In this document: positions 11,611 to 24,800 of the stretch, in pieces
Position numbering within the stretch: the stretch's first letter is position 1
Layout of the letters: the number at the start of each line of letters is the position of its first letter
Assembly: GCA_001051155.2 (NCBI GenBank)
Contig: JYIP02000001.1
Location: forward strand, 4,774,001-4,838,000
Reading direction: 5' to 3'
Source of the DNA: Chrysoporthe austroafricana
Taxonomy: Eukaryota; Ascomycota; Sordariomycetes; Diaporthales; Cryphonectriaceae
Length of the DNA: 64,000 bases
Made by a program: the position numbers and the translations under genes
The notes under the pieces: model-generated
The model's database searches: none
The model's input: only the letters and a program-made list of their open reading frames with translations
Told to the model about the DNA's origin: nothing

Positions 11611-13236
11611 TTTGAGCGAGTGGGATACGTGCTTGCATTGGTTTTCCGATGTCTACCATTGAGAGACAAAATAGTTATGTGTGCAGAGAGCGACTTCAGT
11701 CTTGTCTTAGGCCCTGCTTTGCCCCGGTACTGGTTACATTGCTGGTACTGATCAAACACGGATCGCTGGGTGGTATGTGCCAGTTCGTGGTACGGAGCGA
11801 TGCCTCTCTATCTAGATCTCGGTTGTCTCGGTTATCTTTGATGAATGGCAGGTTCTTTGATGATTCTTCTGGAAGAGTTTGCTTTGAAAGGATGGTTTGG
11901 ATGGAGGCCTTGTGGTTTCTGATCACCATCACTTGTCGAAGCTGACTTGGAAACCTCTTCAGGCCCTCACCAGGGCTGACATTAACTTCTATCAGACACA
12001 ATTAATGCACTGCACCTTATATGATTCTTCACCATGGGTTGCTTTTCTTTTGAACCATACTTGCATATGAGTGATTTGAAGCCTAATCCCTAGGCTATGA
12101 TGGTCGATTATGGCATGCAACCGTCGTGAAGTGTCTGGTTTTATGACGCTGAAGCAATCTCAGATTCAAACTACATCAACTGCAAAGAACTTGCTCCAAG
12201 GTAGTTCTTGGTAGGTTTGAGGTAATTCCTTGTTGATCTTCCCATTGCCAGCATGCTCGATGTGAGGACTTAGGGCCAGCTTGACGAGGATCCAGGTTTA
12301 TCACCTACCCCTCGTCTGGTTGTCGGCCTGCCACCGACAGTTGTTCCACTCCCTTCCGGAACACTGAACAGATAACAGTGAATCGTGCTTGCTCTCAAAA
12401 GCAGGGCAGGTGCAGGGCCCACCTCCTTCTCGATAGAAATAAAAACAATCCGGATCGATCCCCCCTCTTCCGGTGCCTTCCAAGCTCGACTTGACTTCCT
12501 GCTTCCAACTTCTTGAACCCACCAATTTATAAGTCACTCCAAATTTCCTTCCATCATCACTTCTTCCGCTGTGCCGTTCCCTCGATCGATCGGCAAGACG
12601 GACTGCAGAACATCGCGCCCTCACTTCTGTCATCTCGACTACTCGGGGACGTTTCTGCTGTACACCCACCATCATCAACCTTAGACAGGCTCCAGACGCA
12701 ACGATAACTACGAACCCAGTACGTGTATCCTGTCTCTAACGAGGTGTCATACCACAGGGCTTCCTACTCATCTTCCCACCATATGTGGCGGACTGCCCGC
12801 CATCATCCCTATACAGTGGTCCACAACAATCACTGTATCAATTCCCTCGCGCAGTCATCCCTCATCTCTCTTTTCCCGCAAAACTTTCTCCTCCAATCCT
12901 TCTATCCAGTCCACCCTACCCTCACTTCTTCCTCAGCCTTAAAGTAACGCAAAGACTTTGTCCCCTACACCTCGTTCTATCCCTATGCGAGAGCCGCTTC
13001 TCAATATACTCGAGCACCTTTTCGATGGGATCCTAGATCGATCTCCTGCACCACGCACTTACTGAGCGGCCTGGCGCTCTTCTCTTGTGTTTTTTTTCTT
13101 CTTTTCCTACGATCTTGTCATCAGCCCAACAACCTGTTCTTATCATTTCTTTCCGAGCCAGTCCCAGAGGTTGGTCACTTTTGCTTTTAGAGAGCATGTA
13201 CTGACCGAGTAACGGACGAAGTCCAGAATTGACAAC
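11611..13236. other. Intergenic and CT-rich leader of the BTB-like gene
   Basis: No gene recognised. From about 12500 to 13160 the plus strand is rich in C and T (several TTCTTTTCC-type tracts), typical of the promoter and 5' leader of strongly expressed filamentous-fungal genes. Minus-strand frames at 11388-12001 show no motif. Confidence 0.55.
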
Positions 13237-15155
13237 ATGCCTCCCATCATCGAGGCTTCGGCTACGCCGGTGCTGGCTGAGGCCGCGGATCTGCCTCTTC
13301 CAGACAGCCGTTCAACCACTCCTGCCCATGACATGGCCAACGAGAAGACTATTGAGTCTTCCGTTGCGGACGTCGAGCAGAATTTGGGCCAGATTGGTCG
13401 GATCACCGAGGTCCTTGTGACTGGCGGCCCTTCCAATGGCGAAAACAAAGCAACCGACAGTGTTGCTGACTCTACCTCTGTCAAGTCCACTCTCGCAAAG
13501 TCTGTCTGCGACGAGAATGCTGGTGACTGCGCCATCGCTGATGATATTGTCACCGCAATTGCAAATGACAAGGTCGAGCCAAGCTCCTGCAACAAGGAGG
13601 ATACTGTGTCCATCCATTCGGAGTCGAATGACGGCCAGAACGAAACCCGCAAGATCTCTGCCGAGACCATCACAGACTCTTGCGGTGACAAGAAGAACGA
13701 CATCACCACCAAGTCCGAGGCTGGAGATTCCGATACCACTGGGGATAGCGTGAAAGCTATCGCGCCGTGCGACTCTGGTAGCGAGAAGTCGTCTATGTCT
13801 GACGATGATAAATGTGAGTTCACGAAGCGAAGCGCCACCTCGCTGTTGATACGAACTGAACGTTTCCAGGGGCCGACCCGTTCGACAAGAAGAACAACGG
13901 CTGTGTGGTCGATTGCTACTTCACTAGTGGTAGTCGAAACCGAGCCCTGAGCCCTGTTCACGAGGGTGGCTGCGTCAACCTGAAGTTCTCTGAGACGAGC
14001 GATCTCTACATCAAGACCAGAGGAAAGAATGGCCGCCTCTACGTCTTCGAGGTTGATGCCATTGCCATTGCAGCGGGTTCTCCCGTGCTCAGCGAGATGG
14101 TGTTCAAGACACACACTCGCGGCAACCAGCCCGACTGGGTTTTCGAGCTGGATGACGACCCGCTTGCCCTCAAGGCCATGTTCACCATCTTTCATCTAAA
14201 ACTACGTGCACCTTTTCTTTCTCAGGAGCCTCAGCCTGAGCAGATATACAGCATCCTGCAAGTACTCTCAAAGTACCAGGTGAAGGATGAAGTCGTCTAT
14301 CTGTGGGCCAAGACTTGGATTGCTGGCTTCCGCAAGGGCCTCCCCACTACGTCTCTCAGCTCGCTTCAGTGTCTGTACATCGCCTACAGGCTGGGTGACT
14401 TCAAATCGCTCAAGTCGTGTATTCGAAAGGTCGCTCACGAGGTCGAGATGGATGCTGATGGGTCCATGTGCCTCGGAAATGGCAAACTTATCCAGGAAGA
14501 AGTGCCCATTTGCGACGATCTTGCGAAAGCCATACGAGCTGTCCGCGACGCAGACCTCACTGCTATGCTGGGTTGTCTACGGGAGGCTCATGTCTTCCTG
14601 ACCGACCCGGCAAACTTTGACAAGCGACACTTCTGCAAGTCGGCGGATTTTCACAAAGACTGTAACCAGAAGCTCCTCGGTTCCTTGTTCAGCAATTTGT
14701 TTGAGCAGGATCTCTGGCCCATTCCTGACCCCAAGAGCTTCCGAGGAAAGGTCAGCGACTTGGTCACGAAGATTCGTGCTATGGAGATCCGAGGACTTTA
14801 CTTTCCTGGTCTGGCACCTCACGAGCAGCGTCATGGTCTTTGCAAGTTGGGCCAGGATGAGATCGCCGACAAGATTGCGAAGGGCGAGGCCTACCTACCC
14901 CTCTCCGGCGAGATGATCGTGGCGATGTATCAGACTGGCAGGAATATTGGCATACACAAGGACGAAAAGGCCGAGTTCCAGAACTACAAGGCTGTCTATA
15001 ATCACGCCATTGAAGAGTACGGAGAGGAGTTCTCACAGCACCTGTGGGGTTGGGAGGAATCTGATAGCCCCATCGAGGTGGGCTCTGTATTTTCGGACGA
15101 GGACTCCGGCGTCGTCGACGGCAGTACCTGGATCAATACCCAGGCTCCGAAGTAA
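13237..15155 (+). CDS. BTB/POZ-like domain protein with acidic N-terminus
   Basis: Two exons, 13237-13813 and 13870-15155 (620 aa), with an intron of GTGAGT...TTCCAG. Residues 1-190 are Ser/Thr/Asp/Glu-rich and probably disordered. A region near 230-340 follows the fungal BTB pattern: VNLKFSETSDLYIKTRG, LYVFEVDAIAIAAGSPVLSEM, DWVFELDDDPLALKAMFTIF, then ILQVLSKYQVKDEVVYLWAK, the helix after the BTB fold. Fungal BTB proteins of this kind mediate protein-protein contacts; some act as CUL3 adaptors, but no partner domain (Kelch, MATH) is seen. The C-terminal half is helical and unassigned. It is preceded by a long pyrimidine-rich leader. The fold assignment is by pattern only. Confidence 0.75.
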
Positions 15156-16789
15156 ATTGCTTCTTGTGCATCCTTGAATGCATTTTGGTGGTCTCACTGA
15201 GTAGCAGTGTACGGGAACTTGGGACGGCAGACTTTGTGTGGGATGTAAGGCTCGAGGGCCTAGCACTGTGATAAACAGACTTGTCCCAAGAGAATCTGGA
15301 AACCGAAACCTAGCATTCGATGCAAGTGGTCATGATGGTTACACGGATTTTCGGTGCTCAAGGAGAATATCTACCATGCTCTCTGGAGGAGGTAACGGAG
15401 ATAGGTGGAGTTTCGTTGCATCGTGTTCAAGATGTCCTAGCCAAGGCACATGTTGATAGATAAGAGAGATTGCTAAGAAGGAATGAAATACACGCAGTGT
15501 TCTATCTGATTCCCAGCCCCCGACATGCTCCGTTTTCGGGTCTGATATACGTACAGAGCATTCGTTCATGGTCACACATGTTAATGACCTTGATGTTCTT
15601 TGTGATATCAGTCTCGAGGTAAACCGGCCATTTCGCTATGTAGTCGGTCAATGCTCCAAGTGGACGTGTGAACGATGTGGTTTGGCCGTCTCTGCTGCCA
15701 AACGGATAGATCATGCAACTGTAACCAGGCCAGAAAGAGCTCAGTGGCTACAAGCCTGCTCACGCTTCCTCGGACCCGTCATGTAGAATGCAATGTAGAC
15801 TGTAATTCCGGATAGAATCCCGAGCTCCGGCTGCCCGTAGAGTGATTGACTGTACGAGATGCCGAATACGATGAGGACAAACCTGTCGTAACCGGCGTTC
15901 GTGGACCAGGGGTCAAGGAGGAACACCGGCTTTCGTATTGCTCACGTATGGGGTACTCATTTGCACAACACACGACTGCTGTCCTCGGGCACTTGGCCCA
16001 CGCAGCCGTCTATTCACGTAGATATACCGGGCCTTGTCGAGCTGAACGAACGACGAGCCAAAAAGCTTCGAAGGGACCTCACATAATGGATATCTAGACC
16101 CCCCAAGAAGAGCCACCGCCATGCTAGAAATGCCTCAAACGCCAGCGACACGGCCGCCACGTGTCACCCTGCGCCAGTCCACACCAAGAAGGCCATGTGA
16201 GTCCATCAATACGTGCTGAGAAGCCTGCTGTCCTGCAGGAAACAAGCCGCGAAGATCTCCAGCCGCCTTCCAACAGAGCGATCGACGTCCATCCTCACCT
16301 CCCGCCTCCCGAGAGCGAGGCTAGCAGGCTAGCTGGGCCGTGATATTGGGTATGATAGATACCCTGCTGCCTTTTGAGTTTAATCCGTGAGAGCCTCATG
16401 ACGCGGCCAAGATAGCGCAGCGAGCGACGCCCAGGAGAAGCTAATGGATCTAGGGAGGAGGGAAAGTTCGTTTACTGACGCCGAGCAAGGAACTATAGTC
16501 CGCCAGTCAAGCCGGGTGCCCTTATCAACCACTCCCCCGGAGGAATCAAAGCCAACCAGACCAAGACGGTCTCGGGATACATCTTCTCCCCGTCGTCGCG
16601 GGCGCCAGCTCCCCCCGAGCCCCTCGACGAGCCGGCAGATAGATGCCTAGCGGGCTGAGCGAGGGAACCAAGTTACCGACACTGCAGGCCTGAACTCTAC
16701 GGGACTTTATCGTTATACCAGGCGAAACGGCGAGAATCCGAGTGGGTGAGTCCCAGGTCTGGAGCAGTGGGGGCGGTGAAGCAAAGCAT

Positions 16790-16831
16790 GTGATGATGAC
16801 GGTGGTGGTGGTAGTGGTGGTGGTGGTGATG
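16790..16831 (+). repeat. GGT/GAT trinucleotide microsatellite
   Basis: An imperfect run of GTG/GGT triplets (TGATGATGACGGTGGTGG...), lying in non-coding sequence. Confidence 0.85.
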
Positions 16832-19693
16832 TTGTTTCGCGCTTCGAGACTCGGCCGGCAGACTACGAAACACGAGCTATGTTACAGGGAACGTACGGGT
16901 CAGATCGCCAGCCCTGTGACATCCGCATCTACAGGACGAAGAAGATATCAAGTAATATGTGTTCCAGTGCTATAGTACTGTGGTACGATGGTAGCATATA
17001 ACATACGTCTCCGTCCCCTGCTGCCCAGCAGAGCGCCGGTGGCACGCCCGCACGTTGCAGACGGGGGGAGATCTCGCGAAAATGCGACAGATCTGAAAAA
17101 AAGAGGGCCAGGATGTGGTGTATCGAGTCCCTGAGATGTTGTGGGCAGGTCGCGACAGTCGGGGTGGCGATCGTGTCAATATCGAGGCCCAGGCGCCAGC
17201 GCCGCCGGGAAAGGGGCCGGTCCCCGCCGCTTCTAGAACTTTTTTTCTCGGAGCGGGCAAGGCGTCGAGGCCAAGCAGGGACCTGGCCTCGAAACGTGGC
17301 CGCTGGGCCTGGGCAGCTAATGACCACGGCGCTATAGTACATGGTAACTACGTGCTGGATACTCTGCCCTACAGAATGGCACTACGGCAGGAGGCATGAG
17401 GCACGAGGCCATATGCCACGGCGAGATCTGCTAAGGATGAGTTGTTACGACGCGCGCACGACACGCATCAGCTTGATGTCACCATCGTCCTCACCATCGC
17501 CACCACAGGCAGCCTCGTCCCTCTCCTCGCCGCCCAGGGGAAACTTTCTGGCCTGCGCTCCTCCCAGGCAGGAGGAATGTTTCCGCAGGGGCTCGGGTCC
17601 TCGGAGAGATGCAGCTCCCCGACCCGGGCCGGGGTGGCGCGTGGGCCGCAGGGCAAAGTTGACCCGTCAGTGCGTGGCGGGCAAGGATCAGATCGGCGGC
17701 GGGGCCAGGGAGGCAATCCAGAGTCAGACATACACACATACAGACACACGCACACAACCAGTGACAACCAGCCGTTGTGGCCCCTCGAGAAAACTCTCCG
17801 GGCGCGAGTGAATGGATGCATTGGCTCGTGTCAGCCAAGCGCATGCCAGCTGTACGGCCCAGCACTACCGGTCGAGAGCTTTAACCCTCCCGGCAGGCTC
17901 TGCATCCGGAGCTGATGCCTCTTCGCGGAAGGGATGTGTGTGTGTGCGCGTGGGTGTGTGTATCTCTTGACGGCATCCGTTTGGTCGTCCGGCGGGATGA
18001 TCTCTGCTGACCGTGCATTCCGTTGTTCCCCGTACGACGGACGACGTCTCTCGGTGCTGAGAAGCCAAGGTAAGATGAGTCGGATCCTGTCTGACCCTGT
18101 ACGGTGGAGACCAGAACTAGGCACGCGGGCGGCGGCGGCGACATTGTGGTGGAGGTAAAATGCGTACTGATGGTATGGTATGTACGAGGAGGATGAGGAT
18201 GCGCAGACCCGCACGTAGACAGGGCGCAACTTTGACGTGTCGTACTGCGGTGGTATGTATGCGCCGCGGTAAGTACGGACGTACTATGTAGCAAATTACT
18301 CTGTACATAGCAGCACTGTAGCCCATCCTGCGATCTTACCGCCCACCCAATCTCAAACCTTGTGCAGGCCGGCCGAATTCACCGAGAGGCCCGAATACTT
18401 ACCGTGGCAGCCCCGTGAGATGACTTACTCGTTTTGGCCTCGGCCTAGAGCCTCTGAACGGGTTAGGACGAGCCGGATGGGAGTTCCTCCGTCCGTATCC
18501 GTATCCACCCTGAGATGAGCACTATCCAGTAGCTTGGGAACCCGCCGCGCTGGTAATGTAATGTAATTTGTGGTCGTGCTCCCTCTGTTGGGGTTCTGGA
18601 CGTCCCGCTCGCTTGCCATAGGACTTGCTGTGCGCAGGGAGCACTGGCACGTTGTGGGAGGCAACAACATGGGTAATTATTACCTGGAGCCCCAGGCGCA
18701 GGATGAGGAGGTTACGTGCCCATCCCCTCCTCCGCCTGCTGAGTATATACTCTGCGCCGCGCCGTCTTGGCCCGTCTGCTACAGCACCGGCGTGCATGTC
18801 AGAGGTGTGTTTGTCCCTGAGGCCGCACAGACATCGGGCGGCTCGGGAGACGTCAGCACGCATACGGCCAAACCACGGCTCTCGCCAAGAATCCCAAGGC
18901 TTGTCGTCGTCGTCCTCCGGGACGGGGCCCGTAAGCAGTGGCACCCAGGTGTGCCCGCCTCGGGGTCTTGATAGCGCCCGCTTCTGGGGGGCCAAGAACC
19001 CTGAACCCGCGGTACGCCCGCCACCCCACAGCCCCATAGTACTAGGTAGCGTGGGTAGCTGTCCTGACGAGATCGAGGGCAGCACAACGGCCCCCTTGTG
19101 CCTCGCTTGCCCCAGGGCGGTCCAGGGGAGGGGGCCCCCCTAGGAGGCCCGCTCGGTAGCCAATCAGGAGAGGCTAGAGCCCGCAGGCGGCCCTGCAGGA
19201 TCCGACGGTACGGGCCAGGGTGCGTCCCTGTCTGGGCGCATGCTCGAGATTGAATGTTTGGGTCCCTCAGATGCGAATACGCTCGGAGAGTTTCGCATCT
19301 CTGCATCTCTGATAAAAGTCGGCTGCTGTCGTCCTGTGCGTATCCCCCACGGCCTCGACCGTTTCCCCTCGTTGCTCTTAAGGCCCTGTGCGACCTGGCG
19401 AACGCGACAACAGCTGCAGTCCGGCTCGTCGCCATCCTCTCGTGCCGCTCCCACGCCACACCCATCGTCGATCAGGCTAAGGCTAAGGCGGTCTCGCCTC
19501 TCACCCTACCCAGCCTGTCTACACACAAGGTTGTGACAGCAACTGGCCGGACTGACCGTTGTCAAATTCCTACCGAGGCGCTTACATACAGTAGAGTAGA
19601 GTAATCCACAAAGGTGCGCCTCCTCCTCCTGTCCCCCACACCCCGCTGCTACCGGGGGGAGGTGCTACGAGAAAGCAAGGAAGGAGGGACTAG

Positions 19694-19757
19694 AAAAAAA
19701 AACAAAAAAAAACAAAAAAAAACAAAAAAAAAAAAAAAAAAAAAAAAAAAACCCCCC

Positions 19758-19788
<31 letters not shown>

Positions 19789-19812
19789 ACCACNAGAAAA
19801 AAAAAAAAAAAG

Positions 19813-19878
<66 letters not shown>
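19694..19878. repeat. Poly-A / poly-C homopolymer tract with undetermined base
   Basis: A-rich runs broken by single C, then about 40 C, then CACCAC, an N at 19794, and about 80 A. Such a structure directly beside an N is more likely a poorly resolved sequence or assembly join than a biological element. The lengths should not be trusted, and it sits about 160 bp upstream of the transporter start. Confidence 0.9.
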
Positions 19879-19879
<1 letters not shown>

Positions 19880-20035
19880 GACCGCACGTCGCTGACCACG
19901 CCCCCAGATCAGAGTGTACATGAATTAGCGGCACCCTCCCTCGGCGACTATTCGTTTCCCCCGTGACGAGCAGCGCCAGCGGCGTCTCCCGGCCGTGTCT
20001 CACTATTAATCGAGCGCGCCTCCGCGCCGCCCACC

Positions 20036-23000
20036 ATGTCCTTTGCGGTGGGCGCCTTTGGCAACTATGACCGGTCTGCCCAGACGGGCGGCGTACCAAG
20101 CCTCCACCGCACAACATCCCGAGACGTGAACGAGGACTCCGGAGAGGCCCTGCGTCGCAGCCTCTCCAGGCCCAAGATGTCGGCTGACGAGCACGCGGGC
20201 AGCAAGGCCCACGGGAGCCCCAAGATCGAGTCCCAGGGCGGCAGCAACGATGCCGCCGCCACCCTGTCCGGCGACGACGACACCCTCCGCAACAACAAGA
20301 AGGAGACCACCGAGTCGGAGAGCGATGTCGAGTCCCAGGCGGCTGCGGAGATCGCGCGCCGCGAGGAGATGGTCCAGACCCTCGCGCGCAAGTACTCCAA
20401 CGTCTCGGGCGTCCACGGCGCGGACCCCTTCACCGGGCACGCCGAGGACCCGGACAGCCCGCTGAACCCCAACGGCGCCAGGTTCAGCGCGCGCGCGTGG
20501 GCCAAGACCATCCTCGAGATCGTGTCGAGCGAGGGCTCGTCCTTCCGCACGAGCGGCATCGCCTTCCAGAACATGAACGTCTTCGGCTTCGGCGCCGGCA
20601 CCGACTTCCAGAAGGACGTCGCCAACATCTGGCTGGACATCGCCGACGGCGTGCGCTCCCTGTTCGGCGGGAGCAGGAAGAGGCGGATCGACATCCTCCG
20701 CCAGTTCGACGGCGTCGTGAACTCGGGCGAGATGCTGGTCGTGCTGGGCCCGCCCGGCTCCGGCTGCAGCACCTTCCTGAAGACCATCTCCGGCGAGATG
20801 AACGGCATCTACCTCGAGGACGACGTCTACCTCAACTACCAGGGCGTCTCGGCCGCCGAGATGCACAAGGACCACCGCGGCGAGTGCATCTACACCGCCG
20901 AGGTCGACGTCCACTTCCCCATGCTGACGGTCGGCGACACCCTCACCTTCGCCGCCCGCGCGCGCGCCCCCCGCCACATCCCGGGCGGCGTCCCCCGGAA
21001 CGTCTTCACGAACCACGTGCGCGACGTCGTCATGGCCATGTTCGGCATCTCCCACACCATCAACACGCGCGTCGGCAACGAGTACGTGCGCGGCGTGTCG
21101 GGCGGCGAGCGCAAGCGCGTGACCATCTCCGAGGCCGCGCTGTCGGGCGCCCCGCTCCAGTGCTGGGACAACTCGACCCGCGGCCTCGACTCCGCCAACG
21201 CCATCGAGTTCTGCAAGACCCTGCGCCTGCAGTCCGAGCTCTTCGGCAGCACCGCCTGCGTCTCCATCTACCAGGCCCCGCAGTCCGCCTACGACCTGTT
21301 CGACAAGGCCGTCGTGCTGTACGAGGGCCGCCAGATCTTCTTCGGCCGCGCCGACGCCGCCAAGCAGTACTTCGTCAACCTGGGCTTCGAGTGCCCCGCC
21401 CGCCAGACGACGCCCGACTTCCTGACCTCCATGACGAGCCCGCAGGAGCGCATCGTGCGGGCCGGCTTCGAGGGCAAGGCGCCGCGGACGCCCGACGAGT
21501 TCGCCGCCTGCTGGAAGAACAGCGACGAGTACAAGCGGCTGCAGGGCGAGATCGAGGAGTACAAGAGGGAGCACCCCATCGGCGGGCCCGACGCCGAGAA
21601 GTTCCGCGCCCACCGGCGTGCCCAGCAGTCCAAGGGCAACCGGCCCAAGTCGCCCTACACGCTGGACTACTGGCAGCAGGTCCGCCTGTGCCTGTGGCGT
21701 GGGTGGAGGCGGCTGATGGGCGATCCGAGCCTGACGATCGGCGCCCTCATCGGGAACACCAGCATGGCTCTGATCATCTCCAGCGTGTTTTTCAACCTCC
21801 AGTTGACGACGTCGAGTTTTTTCCAGCGTGGTGCCCTGCTTTTCTTCGCCTGTCTCATGAACGCTTTCGCCTCTGCCCTCGAGGTAAGTCGGGACGACCT
21901 ACCCCCCCCCCGGGGTTTACCAGACGCGAACTGACCCGAGCTCCAGATTCTTACCTTGTATGCTCAAAGGCCGATTGTCGAGAAACACGCCCGGTATGCA
22001 ATGTACCATCCGTCCGCCGAAGCCGTCGCCTCAATGTTGTGTGATCTGCCGTACAAGGTAGCCAACACGATCGTGTTCAACCTAACACTGTACTTCATGG
22101 CAAATTTGCGCCGCGAGCCGGGGGCCTTCTTCTTCTACCTGTTCACCTGTTTCCTCTCCACCATAGCCATGTCGATGATGTTCCGAACCATCGCATCCTC
22201 GTCACGAACATTGTCGCAGGCAATGGTGCCGGCCGCTGTCATTATCCTGGGTCTGGTCATCTTCACGGGTTTCGTCATACCCATCGACTATATGCTCGGC
22301 TGGTGCCGCTGGATGAACTACATCGATCCTCTGGCGTACGCTTTCGAGGCTGTCATGGTGAACGAGTTCCATAACCGCAACTACACCTGCACTACGTATG
22401 TGCCTAGCATGGAGATTCCGCTGTACCAGAACGTCAGTGCGGCCAACCACATCTGCTCGGCTGTCGGCGCGGTGACGGGCCAGGACTTCGTCAGCGGCGA
22501 CGCCTACATCAACACTTCGTTCAGCTACTACCACTCGCACAAGTGGCGCAACATCGGCATCCTCTTCGGGTTCATCATACTCTTCCTCGTCACCTACATG
22601 ATCACCGCCGAGTTCGTTTCCGAGAAGAAGTCCAAGGGCGAGGTCCTGGTCTTCCGCCTCGGCCACAAGCCCGCGTTCGCGCAGGAGCAGAAGGGCGACG
22701 CCGAGGGCGGCAAGACCGTCAGCGGCCCCGTGGTTGCTGCTCGCGGCGGCGATGCGACGGATTCCGACAAGGAGGCCGGTTTCCTCGAGAAGCAGACCAG
22801 CGTGTTCCACTGGAAGGATGTCTGTTACGAGGTCAAGATCAAGAACGAGACGAGGCAGATCCTGGACCATGTGGACGGGTGGGTCAAGCCGGGCACCCTG
22901 ACCGCCCTGATGGGCGTGTCGGGTGCGGGAAAGACGACGCTGCTCGACTGTCTGGCCGATCGCACCTCCATGGGCGTTATCACCGGCCAGATGCTGGTCG

Positions 23001-24800
23001 ACGGGCACCCTCGCGACGCCTCCTTCCAGCGCAAGACCGGCTACGTGCAGCAGCAGGACCTCCACCTGCAGACCACCACGGTCCGCGAGGCCCTCAACTT
23101 CAGCGCCCTGCTGCGCCAGCCCGCGCACATCCCCCGCAAGGAGAAGCTCGCCTACGTCGACGAGGTCATCAAGCTGCTGGACATGCACGAGTACGCGGAC
23201 GCCGTCGTCGGCGTCCCGGGCGAGGGCCTCAACGTCGAGCAGCGCAAGCGGCTGACCATCGGCGTGGAGCTGGCCGCGAAGCCCCCGCTGCTGCTCTTCG
23301 TGGACGAGCCGACCTCGGGTCTGGACTCGCAGACGAGTTGGGCGATCCTGGACCTGCTGGAGAAGCTCACCAAGAGCGGCCAGGCTGTCCTCTGCACCAT
23401 CCACCAGCCTTCGGTACGTGTGCTCCTCCTCATCGCGAAACGATTCCTGTGTACTGACAAATGTGCTGCAGGCCATGCTCTTCCAGCGCTTCGATCGTCT
23501 GCTCTTCCTTGCGAAAGGCGGCAAGACTGTCTACTTTGGCGACATCGGCAAGAACTCCGAAACTATGAGATCCTACTTCGAACGCAACGGTGCCCACTCG
23601 TGCCCACACGATGCCAACCCCGCGGAATGGATGCTCGAGGCCATCGGTGCTGCCCCCGGATCCGAGTCTGATATTGACTGGTTTAAGACCTGGAGGGAGT
23701 CGCCCGAATGCGCCGAGGTCCACCAGGAGCTGCAGCGCCTCAAGGACGCCGGCGCCACGACCGAGGCCGAGGCCAGCCCCGTCCACGACAAGTCCAGCTA
23801 CCGCGAGTTCGCCGCGCCCTTCGGCTCGCAGCTGCGGGAGGTCCTCGGACGCGTCTTTGCGCAGTATTGGCGTACACCCTCGTACATCTACTCCAAGGCC
23901 GCGCTGTGCATCTCCATCGCGCTGTACATCGGTCTCGTCTTCCTCAACGCGCCGAACACGATCCAGGGACTCCAGAACCAGATGTTCGCCATCTTCAACA
24001 TCCTTACCGTCTTCGGCCAGCTCACGCAGCAGCAGATGCCCCACTTCGTCGTGCAGCGAGATCTCTACGAGGTCCGCGAGCGGCCGTCCAAGGTCTACAG
24101 CTGGAAGGTCTTCATGCTCTCCCAGATCATCGTCGAGCTGCCCTGGAACACGCTCATGGCCGTCTTCATGTTCGTCTGCTGGTACTACCCGGTCGGCCTC
24201 TACCGCAACGCGGAGGCGACCGGGGAGCTCCACGAGCGCAGCGCGCTGATCTTCCTCTTCCTCTGGGCGTTCCTGCTGTTCGTCTCCACCTTCACCGACT
24301 TCATCATCGCGGGCTTCGAGACGGCCGAGGCCGGCGGCAACATCGCCAACATGATCTTCTCGCTGTGCCTCATCTTCTGCGGCGTGCTCGCGACGCCCTC
24401 CACCTTCCCGCGCTTCTGGATCTTCATGTACCGGGTGTCGCCCTTCACGTACCTGGTGTCGGGCATGCTGTCGGCGGCCGTCGGCAACACGGAGGTCGTG
24501 TGCGCCGCCAACGAGTACCTCACGTTCCAGCCGCTCGCGAACCAGACCTGCCTCGAGTACATGCAGGTGTACATCAACGCCACCGGCGGCTACCTGGCCA
24601 ACGACAACGCCACGAGCGACTGCCAGTTCTGCACGATCGGGAACTCGAACACGTACCTGGACAGCATCTCCACCAGCTACGGCGACCGCTGGCGCAACTT
24701 CGGCATCATGTGGGCCTTCATCATCTTCAACGTCTTCGCGGCCCTGGGGCTGTACTGGCTCGCGCGGGTGCCCAAGGGCAAGAAGGTCAAGCAGGAGTAA
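20036..24800 (+). CDS. Full-size PDR-type (ABCG) multidrug efflux transporter
   Basis: Three exons: 20036-21883, 21947-23413, 23472-24800 (1547 aa), the usual length for fungal CDR/PDR proteins. Order is NBD1-TMD1-NBD2-TMD2. NBD1 has the fungal degenerate Walker [10 protein letters not shown] (238-246), signature VSGGERKR (354-361) and Walker-B region [16 protein letters not shown]2 has canonical Walker [10 protein letters not shown] (939-947) but the atypical signature LNVEQRKR (1044-1051), then [14 protein letters not shown]. This is the known PDR asymmetry with one hydrolytic site. Large extracellular loops with N-glycosylation sites follow TMD2 (e.g. NQTC). The role is ATP-driven export of hydrophobic drugs, azoles or own metabolites across the plasma membrane. 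Coding is extremely GC- and C-ending. The Dal5-type permease follows on the same strand 1.4 kb on. Confidence 0.96.

Larger units (their letters stand above)
15156..20035. other. 4.9-kb stretch without recognised gene, upstream of the ABC transporter
   Basis: No motif-bearing frame or splice-consistent gene on either strand. It contains a GGT-rich microsatellite (16790-16831), CA/TG-rich tracts (17729-17760, 17936-17962), a GC-rich part from about 17400 to 19500 with only short frames, and a CCAAT box at 19159. The last part, a homopolymer tract with one N, is listed separately. Part of this region should be the promoter of the transporter at 20036. Confidence 0.55.

Noticed and set aside
19614..20117. 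Lys- or Phe-rich frames over the homopolymer tract
   Set aside because: They only translate poly-A/poly-C and cross an undetermined base.
20006..21613. 535-codon minus-strand open frame opposite the ABC transporter
   Set aside because: It is a shadow of strongly C-ending codons of the plus-strand exon: Ala/Val/Leu/Gly/Asp-rich, no motif, and the opposite strand has clear Walker and signature motifs.
22202..23524. 440-codon minus-strand open frame
   Set aside because: Antisense of the second nucleotide-binding domain; no motif of its own.
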